DNA of 64,000 nucleotides from Maridesulfovibrio salexigens DSM 2638 (GCF_000023445.1 NC_012881.1:2472501-2536500); one strand, 5' to 3'; shown: positions 18,012 to 26,863, numbered from the stretch's first letter. Made by a program: numbers and translations. Notes: generated by a model not told the origin, from the sequence alone.

Positions 18012-18082
18012 AACCTTTCTCCCTTTGTATATTTTTCATTCAGTCACAAGCTATTTTACTATGTTTTATAAAACAGGCGACT

Positions 18083-19318
18083 TTAATTATTTGCTCCGGT
18101 ATCAAAAATTCCAATCTGGTTCCCCAGCCGGACTTTAATGGCCCCGGATTTGTACTTGCCCGGCTCAAAAATCAGAATGACCAACGATCCACCGTAAAGG
18201 AAGTGACCAAGCTCATCACCTCGCTTAACCGCAACAGAACCATTCCCTTTCAAAAACTTATTTTCGAATATGACTGAGCCAACGGTGCTTAATCCTACTG
18301 GTACAACTCCTACCAACCCATACTTTCCGGTATCAATGATAAAATACCCACGCTGATAACTTTCAAAGGCGCCGAAACTGGCTCCGAAATAGCCAACATT
18401 ACCACTGGGAGGAACAAACTTCGGAAAATCTTCCATACCCAACAAAGCGCCATCAACGAGCCTTGTCTCAAGAACCTTTCCACTCACAGGTGAATGGTAA
18501 TGATGATAAGTGTTAGGCATTAAAATGCAGGACATTGCGGTTCCGCCCACAAATTTCTCCCAATATTTCGATCCAGCAAGCAATTGCCTGATATTAAGTA
18601 CCTGCATCCCCTTAGTGGGAATTGTCGCGGATTCTGCAACGAGCTTCGCCGGGATGGTATTCACGATGGCATCAGTAGGAGCGCCAATTACATAATCCCG
18701 CTCCGGCATCGTTTGCGGTCTTACCTTTTTGATATCCTTAAATTTACGCGAGAAAAACTCATTGTAAGATTTGAATCCACCGTCAGCAGCCTTCGGATCA
18801 GGGAGGACATACTCTTCTTTTTCAATACGCGGGTCCGCAAGCCAGCGAGCAACAAATTTAGTTGAAGCTTTACTGTTAAGAAAATCACCACGCTCTTTAG
18901 CGAAATTATCAAAAATCATAACTCCCGGACGGGTTTGAAATGCAGCCCTGCCGAATGGATTTTTGTAAGCAAACAGGTCCATCTGCTCGATGTACAAAAG
19001 TCCATTATCCGAACTTCCCTTTGCCTCAGGTAAAAATGAACACCACTCGACAAAGAAAGGAACCATGTCCGCAAAGGATTTACCCTGCCAAGGGTTTCCA
19101 CCGGCACGATATCCTTCCGGAATAGGTTGTATATTCTGAAAAGCCTCATCAATAAGCAACTTGAAAACTTGATCTCCTTCATAAGATTGCACAAGCTCTG
19201 AAATTGATTCCTTACAAGGACAATCATCGGGAATGGTATAGCCTGCGCCGAAACTAATGTATGGAATAGAAAGAAAAACCAGCAGGATTAAGGTAAATGT
19301 TAAATATTTTTTGCTCAT
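18083..19318 (-). CDS. Exported phosphatidylserine decarboxylase homologue
   Basis: 411 aa. Signal peptide (KKYLTFTLILLVFLSIPYISFGA) followed by a Cys-containing segment (DDCPCKES). The C-terminal 200 residues match PSD: SYNEFFSRKF, DAIVNTIPAKLV, the catalytic YHHYHSPVSGKV, and GLSTVGSVIFE, which supplies the Gly-Ser at which PSD proenzymes cleave to form the pyruvoyl group. Ordinary PSD works on the cytoplasmic membrane in lipid synthesis; here the signal peptide predicts a periplasmic enzyme, with an unknown N-terminal region of about 170 residues. Start chosen at 19318 because GGAGGG precedes it; the longer ORF lacks an SD. Confidence 0.75.
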   Translation of the reverse strand: MSKKYLTFTLILLVFLSIPYISFGAGYTIPDDCPCKESISELVQSYEGDQVFKLLIDEAFQNIQPIPEGYRAGGNPWQGKSFADMVPFFVEWCSFLPEAKGSSDNGLLYIEQMDLFAYKNPFGRAAFQTRPGVMIFDNFAKERGDFLNSKASTKFVARWLADPRIEKEEYVLPDPKAADGGFKSYNEFFSRKFKDIKKVRPQTMPERDYVIGAPTDAIVNTIPAKLVAESATIPTKGMQVLNIRQLLAGSKYWEKFVGGTAMSCILMPNTYHHYHSPVSGKVLETRLVDGALLGMEDFPKFVPPSGNVGYFGASFGAFESYQRGYFIIDTGKYGLVGVVPVGLSTVGSVIFENKFLKGNGSVAVKRGDELGHFLYGGSLVILIFEPGKYKSGAIKVRLGNQIGIFDTGANN

Positions 19319-19426
19319 AACCACTCCCTCCTGAAATGAAATAATAGTTAACTTAATCGTCAACGAAACACATGGAAGACAATCCTAAGCATACTACATT
19401 TATAGAATCCCTGAAATCAGAAAACA

Positions 19427-19457
19427 GCCGGATAGATGCAACTCGCATCTATCCGGC
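19427..19457. repeat. Strong inverted repeat between PSD and tRNA-Ser
   Basis: 13-bp perfect arms (GCCGGATAGATGC/GCATCTATCCGGC) with a 5-base loop. It lies about 110 bp upstream of the PSD start, divergent from tRNA-Ser. No proper T run follows in either direction, so it is either a weak terminator or a binding site. Confidence 0.5.
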
Positions 19458-19505
19458 ATTATATGCCTATTTAAAATTACGCTCTTCAATCCCGATCATT
19501 TATGC

Positions 19506-19534
19506 TTGCCAAGTCCCTTAAAAAAACATATAAA
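19506..19534 (+). promoter_or_regulatory. Sigma-70 promoter for tRNA-Ser
   Basis: TTGCCA (19506-19511), a 17-bp spacer, TATAAA (19529-19534). The predicted start is near 19541, leaving a leader with a CAAGACCG/CGGTCTTG hairpin before the tRNA. Confidence 0.65.
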
Positions 19535-19583
19535 TCGTGCCTTCCAAGACCGGATCGCCGGAATCGGTCTTGCTTATAAACGC

Positions 19584-19678
<95 letters not shown>

Positions 19679-19685
19679 AATTAAG

Positions 19686-19722
19686 AAAGGACTTAGAATA
19701 TAACTTCTAAGTCCTTTTTCTT
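19686..19722 (+). terminator. Terminator after tRNA-Ser
   Basis: 13-bp perfect stem AAAGGACTTAGAA/TTCTAAGTCCTTT followed by a T-rich tract, 9 bp after the CCA end. Confidence 0.9.
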
Positions 19723-19959
19723 TAATTATCTTCGTGCATACACAAAAGACCGAAGACATATATCAATAGCACCGATCACCCATTCCTTTAGAAGCAAACA
19801 ATATCTATATCAAAATATATTCAAAAAATTCATACATATAAGGTTAGTTTGGCAAAGAAAACTTTCTAATTTGTTAAGTTATTTTAATATAGGCATTGAC
19901 TACAGTGACAAGTAGTATAATAAGACTACATTAAATTTGAATATTTGAGGTAGTCGCAC

Positions 19960-20307
19960 ATGCCAGCAACAATTTTGAGCATCAGCTTAATCGCTCTTTT
20001 TCTCGCTTTCGCGTTTAAGAAAAAACAATCAAAACTATTTATTGCTGCCTCTGACACAAATCAATTTAAGACACTCCCTTTATGTACCTGTAAAAAAAAT
20101 CTCCAATTCCCGATAGAATTATCTAAAAAGCAATCTTACATCATCCAAGGTCAAGCTGTATCATTTACCGTTTGTCAATGTCTTCGTTGCGGTGGAATAT
20201 TTGGCTGTCCATTAGAGGATTTCAACCACTTTATTAAACACGCTCCAAACAGCAAAAAACACGGATTATTGAATTCTTTTTACGAAAAGATGGAACCTCC
20301 ACTATAA
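19960..20307 (+). CDS. Hypothetical membrane-anchored Cys-rich protein
   Basis: 115 aa. One N-terminal hydrophobic helix (TILSISLIALFLAFAF) followed by KKK, the pattern of a type III anchor with a cytoplasmic C-domain. The soluble part contains LCTC, CQCLRCGG and FGC, enough cysteines for a zinc-ribbon-like fold. GAGG lies 9 nt before the ATG. AT-rich relative to neighbours. No family recognised; it stands alone between tRNA-Ser and the helicase. Confidence 0.65.
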   Translation: MPATILSISLIALFLAFAFKKKQSKLFIAASDTNQFKTLPLCTCKKNLQFPIELSKKQSYIIQGQAVSFTVCQCLRCGGIFGCPLEDFNHFIKHAPNSKKHGLLNSFYEKMEPPL

Positions 20308-20451
20308 CCCTGACGTAACCTATATAAATCAAAACCAAATCTAAACTCCGAGAACACTTCACATCTTCTCAAGCCCCAACTCATCCCTAACAAATTTATT
20401 TGGTCGACTTGTTGCGCGCCATAAGCTAAATGGGCAGCAACAGGAGAACCA

Positions 20452-21801
20452 ATGCTGATCGAAATTTCAAAAGACCTGACCATTACCGATGCCCCCGAAG
20501 AACTGATTGATGAGATCAAGGAAGCTTTGACCTTGATGAACCCTGATTATATCAATGCGATCAAATACCGTGGCAGGGTCGGAAAACGCATCCCTAAATA
20601 TATTAAAATGTGGTCTGGTGACCGTAAGAAAAGACTGCATTGCCCACGCGGATTCGGCATTGAACTACACCAAATCGCCAAGGCAGCGGATATTGAGCCG
20701 ACATACGAAGATAAGCGACTCGAACTTGATCCTGTAGATTTTTCGTTCAAGGGTGAACTGCGCCCATACCAGCAGGCTGCCCTGCAATCTTTTTCAAACC
20801 AGACCCAAGGATTACTTGAAGCCGGAACCGGGGCTGGCAAAACCGTCATGGCGCTGGCTCTGATTGCCGAGCGCAAACAGCCATGCCTGATCATCGTTCA
20901 TACCAAAGAACTGCTCATGCAGTGGATTGACAGGATCAACCAGTTTCTGGGCATTGAAGCGGGACAGATCGGTGGAGGCAAGTTCAAAATTAAGCCACTG
21001 ACCGTGGCAACAATCCAGACAGCCCGCAACCGTTTAAAAGACCTGAAAAAGACCTTCGGGCATATAGTAGTCGATGAATGCCACCGTACTCCGGCCAGCA
21101 CTTTTCAGAAGGTGGTTAAAAATTTTGATGCAAAGTACCTAACCGGATTATCCGCCACCCCCTACCGTGCAGACGGTCTGGATCGCATGATCAACCTCAC
21201 CCTCGGCCCTGTGGTGCACCGGGTTAACCCGGACCTGCTGCGCAATACCGGAGCAATTCTTAAGCCGGAAATTTTCACTGTCGAAACCGCATTCCGCTTT
21301 GCCGGAAATGCTTCTGAAGAATATTCACTCATGATGACCGCCATTGCTGAAGATTACCCGCGCAACAAGATCATTGCATCCTGCGTGAGCAAGGAACTGC
21401 AACAGAATCCGGGAACCATGCTTATGGTGGCGGACCGCACAGCCCACCTCGATGCACTTTCTGATCTTTTGTTTGATCAGGGCGTAGAAGTAGCCGTGCT
21501 GACCGGGAAGACTCCTGCCGGAGAGCGCGAAGAAATCATTAATGACCTTAACGCAGGCAAGATCAAAGTGCTGGCCAGTACTGCATCGCTCATAGGCGAA
21601 GGCTTTGATTGTCCAGGTCTTTCTACCCTTTTCCTCTGCTCCCCCATTAAATCCAAAGGCAGGCTGGTCCAGATCATCGGCAGGATTCTGCGCCCCGCAG
21701 ACGGCAAACGCCCGAGGCTCTATGACTTTGTAGATATTGAAGTGGGAGTGCTCAAGCACAGTGCCGGACTCAGGCAGAAAATTTATGCTGAGATTGCATA
21801 A
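20452..21801 (+). CDS. Superfamily 2 DEAD/DEAH-type helicase
   Basis: 449 aa; resembles the XPB/type III restriction-helicase group. Residues 1-95 are a unique N-domain. Then the Q/R region ELRPYQQAALQSF, Walker A LLEAGTGAGKTVMALAL, VATIQTARN, the DExH box HIVVDECHRTP, SATPYRADG (motif III), VAVLTGKTPAGEREEI, and motif VI LVQIIGRILRPADGKR. A DNA translocase or repair helicase is expected; there is no nuclease domain and no methyltransferase neighbour, so a restriction role is not supported. AGGAGA precedes the ATG. Confidence 0.85.
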   Translation: MLIEISKDLTITDAPEELIDEIKEALTLMNPDYINAIKYRGRVGKRIPKYIKMWSGDRKKRLHCPRGFGIELHQIAKAADIEPTYEDKRLELDPVDFSFKGELRPYQQAALQSFSNQTQGLLEAGTGAGKTVMALALIAERKQPCLIIVHTKELLMQWIDRINQFLGIEAGQIGGGKFKIKPLTVATIQTARNRLKDLKKTFGHIVVDECHRTPASTFQKVVKNFDAKYLTGLSATPYRADGLDRMINLTLGPVVHRVNPDLLRNTGAILKPEIFTVETAFRFAGNASEEYSLMMTAIAEDYPRNKIIASCVSKELQQNPGTMLMVADRTAHLDALSDLLFDQGVEVAVLTGKTPAGEREEIINDLNAGKIKVLASTASLIGEGFDCPGLSTLFLCSPIKSKGRLVQIIGRILRPADGKRPRLYDFVDIEVGVLKHSAGLRQKIYAEIA

Positions 21802-21825
21802 GGACAGTATGTTTAAAAAAGATAA

Positions 21826-21847
21826 GGAGGGAATACGAGTTCCCTCC
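21826..21847 (-). terminator. Terminator of small minus-strand gene
   Basis: GGAGGGAA/TTCCCTCC hairpin, followed on the minus strand by TTATCTTTTTT. It lies just past the stop of the 56-aa ORF. Confidence 0.65.
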
Positions 21848-21858
21848 CCGGCTAATCG

Positions 21859-22029
21859 CTATACAGCGACCAAGCTCTGCTGTTTCATCAGTTCGATTCT
21901 CATTGTCTCATTTCGCACCTTTTCTTCTTCGATACGAATTCGACGATGTTCAAACCACCGCTCAATACAGTGATCTAGAATCATCCCTTTAGGCAGCAAC
22001 ATTGTCAGTATATAATTAACAATTTTCAT
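21859..22029 (-). CDS. Small hypothetical protein (56 aa)
   Basis: MKIVNYILTMLLPKGMILDH starts a 56-aa protein whose second half is a charged helix (EHRRIRIEEEKVRNETMRIE) and which ends KQQSLVAV. GGAG is 8 nt before the ATG and a terminator hairpin follows the stop by 12 bp, the two best signs that it is real. The N-terminus is mildly hydrophobic, possibly membrane-associated. It is convergent with the helicase gene. Family unknown. Confidence 0.6.
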   Translation of the reverse strand: MKIVNYILTMLLPKGMILDHCIERWFEHRRIRIEEEKVRNETMRIELMKQQSLVAV

Positions 22030-22250
22030 TATTGTATTTCTCCTATTAGTTTATTTTGTACAAGCCCGAAAATCGGGCAAAACATATTGCTGCACAAATT
22101 CTAAAGAAGAAACTTACTGACAGACATTATCTATCAGCTAAGCGTCAAAATCGTCAATGTTTCTATTTATTACTTGCAATACTATTGCATATACCTATAA
22201 TCAAAAACAAGACACAAAAAATATAGCTTAATTAGGGCATTAACTAAAAA

Positions 22251-22829
22251 ATGACCACAGAAGAATATAATTTTTGGAATTTAATTTTTAGCGGTTTCAC
22301 AGCTTTTGGAACAGTGGGAGCTACTTTTTTCGCCGTTTGGCAAGTATTCAAAAAAAATCGGCCTAATCTAAATATTTTTTTTGACGGAGGTTACAAAGGC
22401 AAAGAACAAATCTACACTGAAAGAATTTTCGTATCGAACACGGGTGGCTTCTATGAACGAATAATCAGCTTTGGGATCGAAACTGGAATTGGACCATTGT
22501 CTCTGAGATCACCACTAAACTATGCAACAACAGAAAGAGAACCAACATTCCCAATCAACTTGGCTCCAGGAACTTTTGATGGATATGAACTAACACCAGA
22601 CAATCTATCAAGGCTCTTGTATATGGTTATAACAAACGGCCTAGTTCTCACTCCAATTAGAATTCGAAGAATTATTTCAGACAAACTTTTTTTTCTTTTC
22701 TTACTCAACAACACAAAAATATGTGTTTATTCAGACAGAGGCGGAGTGATAAAAAAAAGACTTGATTCCAATATAAAATCATTAATTAAAGCATATCATC
22801 AAAAAACTAAATCCTCTTATAAAAATTGA
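22251..22829 (+). CDS. Hypothetical protein with an N-terminal membrane segment
   Basis: 192 aa. Residues 10-33 (FSGFTAFGTVGATFFAVWQV) are a membrane helix followed by KKNRP, so the rest is probably cytoplasmic. It resembles the general design of small single-TM hypothetical proteins often found near defence or mobile loci, but no family is recognisable. It is noticeably more AT-rich than its neighbours and has no clear SD, which fits recent acquisition or weak expression. Confidence 0.55.
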   Translation: MTTEEYNFWNLIFSGFTAFGTVGATFFAVWQVFKKNRPNLNIFFDGGYKGKEQIYTERIFVSNTGGFYERIISFGIETGIGPLSLRSPLNYATTEREPTFPINLAPGTFDGYELTPDNLSRLLYMVITNGLVLTPIRIRRIISDKLFFLFLLNNTKICVYSDRGGVIKKRLDSNIKSLIKAYHQKTKSSYKN

Positions 22830-22847
22830 CGAAACAGATCATAACTC

Positions 22848-23756
22848 CTACCCCGCCATACCCTGACTATTGCGCACCGCCTCCCGCGGGGTATATCCGA
22901 AATGCCGTTTGAACTCACGACTGAATTGTGAGGGACTTTCATACCCCACCATATGCGCGGCGGAACTGGCCTGTTCCCCTTGAACAACCATAAACTGGCG
23001 GGCCTTTTCCAAGCGTATCCTCTTCAGATACTGTACCGGAGTCAATGCGGTCACGGCTTTAAAATGATTGTAAAATGAACGCACGGACATATTCGCACTT
23101 TTTGCAAGATGGTCGATGTCGATTCCCTTATCGTAATTATCGTGGAGAAAGCGCAGTGATTTGGCGATCAAAGCATAGTCCGATTCCCCGAAAGCCGCAG
23201 AAGCCAACAAATGCCCGTGTTTGCCCATAAGAATATGATAGTAAATTTCCCGGATGATCTGCTTGCCGAAGATATTTGCTTCCTTGCGCGACTTCAAAAC
23301 CTTAAGTAAACGGATTGTCGACTCCATCACATTGTTGGTCAACGGCTCGAAGTATATGCCGGAAGAGCTGGAGATTTTTTCCAGCGCCTGCTTGTCATAT
23401 TTATTGATAAATTCCACCAGATCCTGAATCACTTCGAAATCAAGGGGAACCGTAATACTGAGTAGCGGATTATCAACATCAGGAACAACTTCGATATCGA
23501 GCGGGACAATGGCAGGAACGACTAGAAATTCATCTTCACCGTACGTGAATGTAGCATCGCTCAAGTGACAAATTTTATGTCCGTAAACAGCAATGCAGAA
23601 ACATTGTTCATAGATTAACGGAGACTTGGGTTTATGTTCTGAAACACGAACAAGTGTAACCTCTTCAAGAAAGGTTTCATTAATCCCTTCGCGGACCGCC
23701 CCGTCATCGAGGGCTTCTTTCAGTTCATCCAACAGTTTTTTATCCTGAATGCTCAT
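22848..23756 (-). CDS. AraC-family regulator, YqhC-like
   Basis: 302 aa. The N-terminal 200 residues (PKSPLIYEQCFCIAVYGHK, PAIVPLDIEVV) fit the AraC N-terminal type family to which YqhC belongs. The C-terminal domain carries two HTH motifs (IDIDHLAKSANMSVRSFYNH and SSAAHMVGYESPSQFSREFK, ending HFGYTPREAVR). Start at the ATG at 23756 with GGAG upstream; the longer ORF upstream is AT-rich noise. It is divergent from a YqhD-like dehydrogenase. In E. coli YqhC activates yqhD in response to aldehydes, so the same pairing is a sound inference. Confidence 0.85.
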   Translation of the reverse strand: MSIQDKKLLDELKEALDDGAVREGINETFLEEVTLVRVSEHKPKSPLIYEQCFCIAVYGHKICHLSDATFTYGEDEFLVVPAIVPLDIEVVPDVDNPLLSITVPLDFEVIQDLVEFINKYDKQALEKISSSSGIYFEPLTNNVMESTIRLLKVLKSRKEANIFGKQIIREIYYHILMGKHGHLLASAAFGESDYALIAKSLRFLHDNYDKGIDIDHLAKSANMSVRSFYNHFKAVTALTPVQYLKRIRLEKARQFMVVQGEQASSAAHMVGYESPSQFSREFKRHFGYTPREAVRNSQGMAG

Positions 23757-23845
23757 TTTATACTCCAAGTAGCGAAACTTTGTGCTAGCATGCTTACCAA
23801 TGTTGCATATGAATTCTACCGAAATATGCGCATCTTGCAAAATAA

Positions 23846-23859
23846 GGCAAACTGTTTGC
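23846..23859 (+). promoter_or_regulatory. Possible -24/-12 promoter or repeat operator upstream of yqhD
   Basis: AAGGCAAACTGTTTGCAAA has GG-N10-GC spacing with GGCA and TTTGCA boxes, giving a start near 23871. The same stretch also contains repeated TTGCA motifs (near 23802, 23834, 23856) that could be regulator sites, so the sigma-54 reading is only one option. Confidence 0.35.
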
Positions 23860-23936
23860 AAAAATAGGTATTCATTAAAAACAGCACACAGGGCATAAAA
23901 TAGCCAAAACATCACTCAAAAACATAGGAGTTAAAA

Positions 23937-25109
23937 ATGCTTAACTTTAGCTTTTACAATCCGACCAATATTGTTTTCGGCGAAGGCCAGCTTCAGGAAT
24001 TGGATAACCTTGTCCCTAAAGATGCCAAAGTGCTTATCACTTACGGTGGCGGCAGCGCCAAGAAGACCGGTCTTCTTGACCGAGTAAATGCCGAGCTTGC
24101 CAAAAGCGGCCGCACTGTAGTCGAATTCGGTGGAATTCCTGCAAACCCGAAATTCGAAGTTTTAATGGATGCCATCAAAATTGTCCGTGACGAACAGATT
24201 GACTTCATTCTTGCCGTGGGCGGCGGGTCCGTTATCGACGGAACCAAATTCATTGCACTGGCAGCACCAGCCAAAGCATACGAAGGCAGAGAAAAAGAAC
24301 TGATGCACTTCGGTTTTACCCCTGTTCCAGTTGATTCAGCTGTACCCTTCGGAACCGTGCTGACGCTTCCGGCAACAGGATCGGAAATGAACAACGGTGC
24401 TGTAATCAGTGATGGCGAAGACAAACTTCCGGTCTTCTCCACCCACACATTCCCAAAGTTCTCCATCCTCGATCCGAAGATCACCTTCACCCTGCCTAAA
24501 ACTCAGGTGGCTAACGGCGTTGTGGACACATTTATTCACACCATTGAGCAATACCTTACCTACCCTGTAGAAGGTCGTTTTCAGGACCGCACAGCAGAAG
24601 GAATTTTGCAGACTCTGATTGAAATCGGCGAAACAACCGTTAATGAGCCTGAAAACTACGATGCCCGCGCCAACCTTGTCTGGTGTTCCACCATGGCCCT
24701 CAACGGTCTTATAGGTGCAGGTGTCCCACAGGACTGGACCACTCATATGATCGGCCATGAACTAACCGCCCTCACCGGATTGGATCACGCCAAGACTCTG
24801 GCTGTAATGCAGCTTGCCAACTGGAAGGTCCGCCGGACGGAAAAAAGAGAAAAGCTCATCCAGTATGCCGAGCGGGTCTGGGATATCCGCGAAGGCGATG
24901 ATGACGCTCGCATTGATCAGGCAATTGCCAAGACCGAAGAATTTTTCAACTGTATAGGTATGGCAACCAGACTTTCTGATTATGAAATCGGTCCCGACAT
25001 TGTTGACCGGGTTGTCGCCGGCCTTGAAAAACACGGCATGACCAAGCTTTCCGAGCGCGGCGATGTCACCCCGGAAATTTCCCGTAAAATGCTCGAAACA
25101 GCACTCTAA
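23937..25109 (+). CDS. yqhD: Iron-type alcohol/aldehyde dehydrogenase, YqhD-like
   Basis: 390 aa, family III metal-dependent dehydrogenase. The cofactor-binding domain has AVGGGSVIDGTKFIA; metal ligands are in VVDTFIHTIEQY (Asp, His) and MIGHELTALTGLDHAKT (two His). FNPTNIVFGEG-like start (NFSFYNPTNIVFGEG) and the PATGSEMNNGAVI block fit the YqhD/BDH group, NADPH-dependent reductases of short aldehydes. Context with the divergent YqhC-like regulator suggests reactive aldehyde detoxification, though an alcohol-oxidation role in this kind of organism is possible. Confidence 0.92.
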   Translation: MLNFSFYNPTNIVFGEGQLQELDNLVPKDAKVLITYGGGSAKKTGLLDRVNAELAKSGRTVVEFGGIPANPKFEVLMDAIKIVRDEQIDFILAVGGGSVIDGTKFIALAAPAKAYEGREKELMHFGFTPVPVDSAVPFGTVLTLPATGSEMNNGAVISDGEDKLPVFSTHTFPKFSILDPKITFTLPKTQVANGVVDTFIHTIEQYLTYPVEGRFQDRTAEGILQTLIEIGETTVNEPENYDARANLVWCSTMALNGLIGAGVPQDWTTHMIGHELTALTGLDHAKTLAVMQLANWKVRRTEKREKLIQYAERVWDIREGDDDARIDQAIAKTEEFFNCIGMATRLSDYEIGPDIVDRVVAGLEKHGMTKLSERGDVTPEISRKMLETAL

Positions 25110-25114
25110 AAGAC

Positions 25115-25147
25115 AAAGGGCCGTAGTACTGAGTACTACGGCCCTTT
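25115..25147. terminator. Bidirectional terminator
   Basis: About 15-bp stem AAAGGGCCGTAGTAC/GTACTACGGCCCTTT between the convergent yqhD and CoA-disulfide reductase genes, ending in an A/T tract each way. Confidence 0.85.
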
Positions 25148-25168
25148 AAATTTACTACCTTACAAATA

Positions 25169-26863
25169 CTACATCTCTACCTTGAACGGCCAGCCCATAA
25201 TGCCGCCTTCCATAACTTTAACGTTGGTCCAGCCGTTTGCCTCAAGCACTCGCTGGGCTTCATAGCCACGCATGGATATCTTGCAGAAAGTAATGATCTC
25301 CGCATCCTTGTTTTGCGGCAATTGATCAAGAGCATTGCGCAGTTTGCCAAGAGGAATAAGATTTTCCCCTACGTTCAAACGCATCTCCTCAAATTCATTG
25401 GGTGCTCGCACATCCAGAATGAACGGCTTTTCACCTGCGTCCAACCTCTCTTTCACTTCAGCATTGCTGATCCCGGTCATCTGTCCGGCCATCTTATTAT
25501 CAAGGATGTGCGCGGTAGTGATAAAATGGTCAATAGCAAGAGAAAACGGAGGAGCATACGGCAGGTCAGCCATACCCACTTCCCAAATGGTGTTGCCGTT
25601 CATTACCGCCATTGCAGCCTCGGCCAATTGGCGGTTCACCTCGCCGGGGCCTACGCACTGAAACCCAAGAATGCGTCCGGTTGCGGCATCAGCAACCATC
25701 TTTGAAACCAGCAGCTTGGCCCCCATGAAACCGGGCTTGTCCGGACTGGCATTGGTTGCGGTAATAACATCATACCCTTCTGCTTTAGCACGCTGTTCGG
25801 AGAATCCGGTAGCTCCGGCACTCAGATCAAAGACCTTGCATATTCCGCTGTTCACAGTTCCGGGAAACTTGTGCTTATCACCACGGGCGATATTATCCGC
25901 AACGACACGGGCCTCAAGGTTAGCAAGGTCACCATAGGGAGCATAGGTTTTCTTTCCAGTGATACGCTGGGTTATCTCAACGCAATCCCCGGCAGCATAA
26001 ATGTCAGGATCGGAAGTTCGCATGAAATCATCAACTGCAACACCTCCGAATCCGCCGATTTCTAGCCCGGCTTCTGCTGCAAGCTTGGCATTGGGAGTTA
26101 CACCGATAGCAACAACAGCAAGTTCGCATGGGACCACAGAACCGTCATTAAGTTTAACTCCGGTCAGTTTGCCATTCTCACCCAAAAATTCAGCCACGCC
26201 GTTATCAGTATGGACAGTGACACCTTTGGAAGCAACGTGTTTCTCCACCAACTTAGCGATTTCCCAGTCCAGAAACATAAGCAGCTGAGAAAGCATTTCT
26301 ACAACATTCACATTCATGCCGGACTCGGACAGAGCCTCGCAAACTTCAATTCCGATCAGCCCGCCACCGACAATGACTGCGTCCTTAACCTTACCGGAAT
26401 CAACCAGTTCACGCAGTTTATCTGCATCGCGCATTTCGGAAAGTGAACGAACTCCTTCGAGATCAATCCCGGGAATAGGAGTACGGCGCGGTGTAGCCCC
26501 AGTACATAGGACAAGTTTATCGTATGCCACTGAGCAGGACTCACCTGTCAAAACATCCGTGCAGGACACAGTCTTATTGTGACGGTCGATAGCTGTTACT
26601 TCAGTGTTAACCCGAGCACTAACCCCCTTGGCTGCGGCAAAAAAACCTTCATCGCGCACGACCCCGGTGGGTGTGGCAAGCAAAGCATTTCGCTCATCAA
26701 AATTACCGCCTATGTAGTACGGATAACCGCATGAAGCCATGGATAACTCCGGTGCCTTCTGAAGCAGAACCACTTCCGCATCAGCATCAAGACGCTTGGA
26801 CCGAGCTGCAGCCTTGGGTCCGGCAGCAGAACCGCCGATTACGACTATCTTTTTGGAACTCAT
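25169..26863 (-). CDS. CoA-disulfide reductase / persulfide reductase with rhodanese domain
   Basis: 564 aa. FAD site IVVIGGSAAGPKAAARSKR at the N-terminus; the single redox Cys45 in LSMASCGYPYYIGG defines the CoADR type rather than a disulfide-pair reductase. NAD site DAVIVGGGLIGIEVCEAL; C-terminal FAD contact DIYAAGDCVEI. From about residue 465 a rhodanese domain follows (KPFILDVRAPNEFEEMRL) with its Cys in EIITFCKISMRG. CoADR-rhodanese fusions reduce CoA or protein persulfides with NAD(P)H and are expected in sulfur metabolism. Single gene with GGAG SD. Confidence 0.93.
   Translation of the reverse strand: MSSKKIVVIGGSAAGPKAAARSKRLDADAEVVLLQKAPELSMASCGYPYYIGGNFDERNALLATPTGVVRDEGFFAAAKGVSARVNTEVTAIDRHNKTVSCTDVLTGESCSVAYDKLVLCTGATPRRTPIPGIDLEGVRSLSEMRDADKLRELVDSGKVKDAVIVGGGLIGIEVCEALSESGMNVNVVEMLSQLLMFLDWEIAKLVEKHVASKGVTVHTDNGVAEFLGENGKLTGVKLNDGSVVPCELAVVAIGVTPNAKLAAEAGLEIGGFGGVAVDDFMRTSDPDIYAAGDCVEITQRITGKKTYAPYGDLANLEARVVADNIARGDKHKFPGTVNSGICKVFDLSAGATGFSEQRAKAEGYDVITATNASPDKPGFMGAKLLVSKMVADAATGRILGFQCVGPGEVNRQLAEAAMAVMNGNTIWEVGMADLPYAPPFSLAIDHFITTAHILDNKMAGQMTGISNAEVKERLDAGEKPFILDVRAPNEFEEMRLNVGENLIPLGKLRNALDQLPQNKDAEIITFCKISMRGYEAQRVLEANGWTNVKVMEGGIMGWPFKVEM

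Noticed and set aside
20402-20415. GG-N10-GC match upstream of the helicase gene
   Set aside because: Only TGG and TTGC agree; the CAC part of the -24 box is missing, so a chance match is as likely.
20452-22829. Restriction or anti-phage island around the helicase and AT-rich ORF
   Set aside because: The helicase has no nuclease or methyltransferase partner, and the single-TM unknown protein alone is not enough evidence for a defence system.
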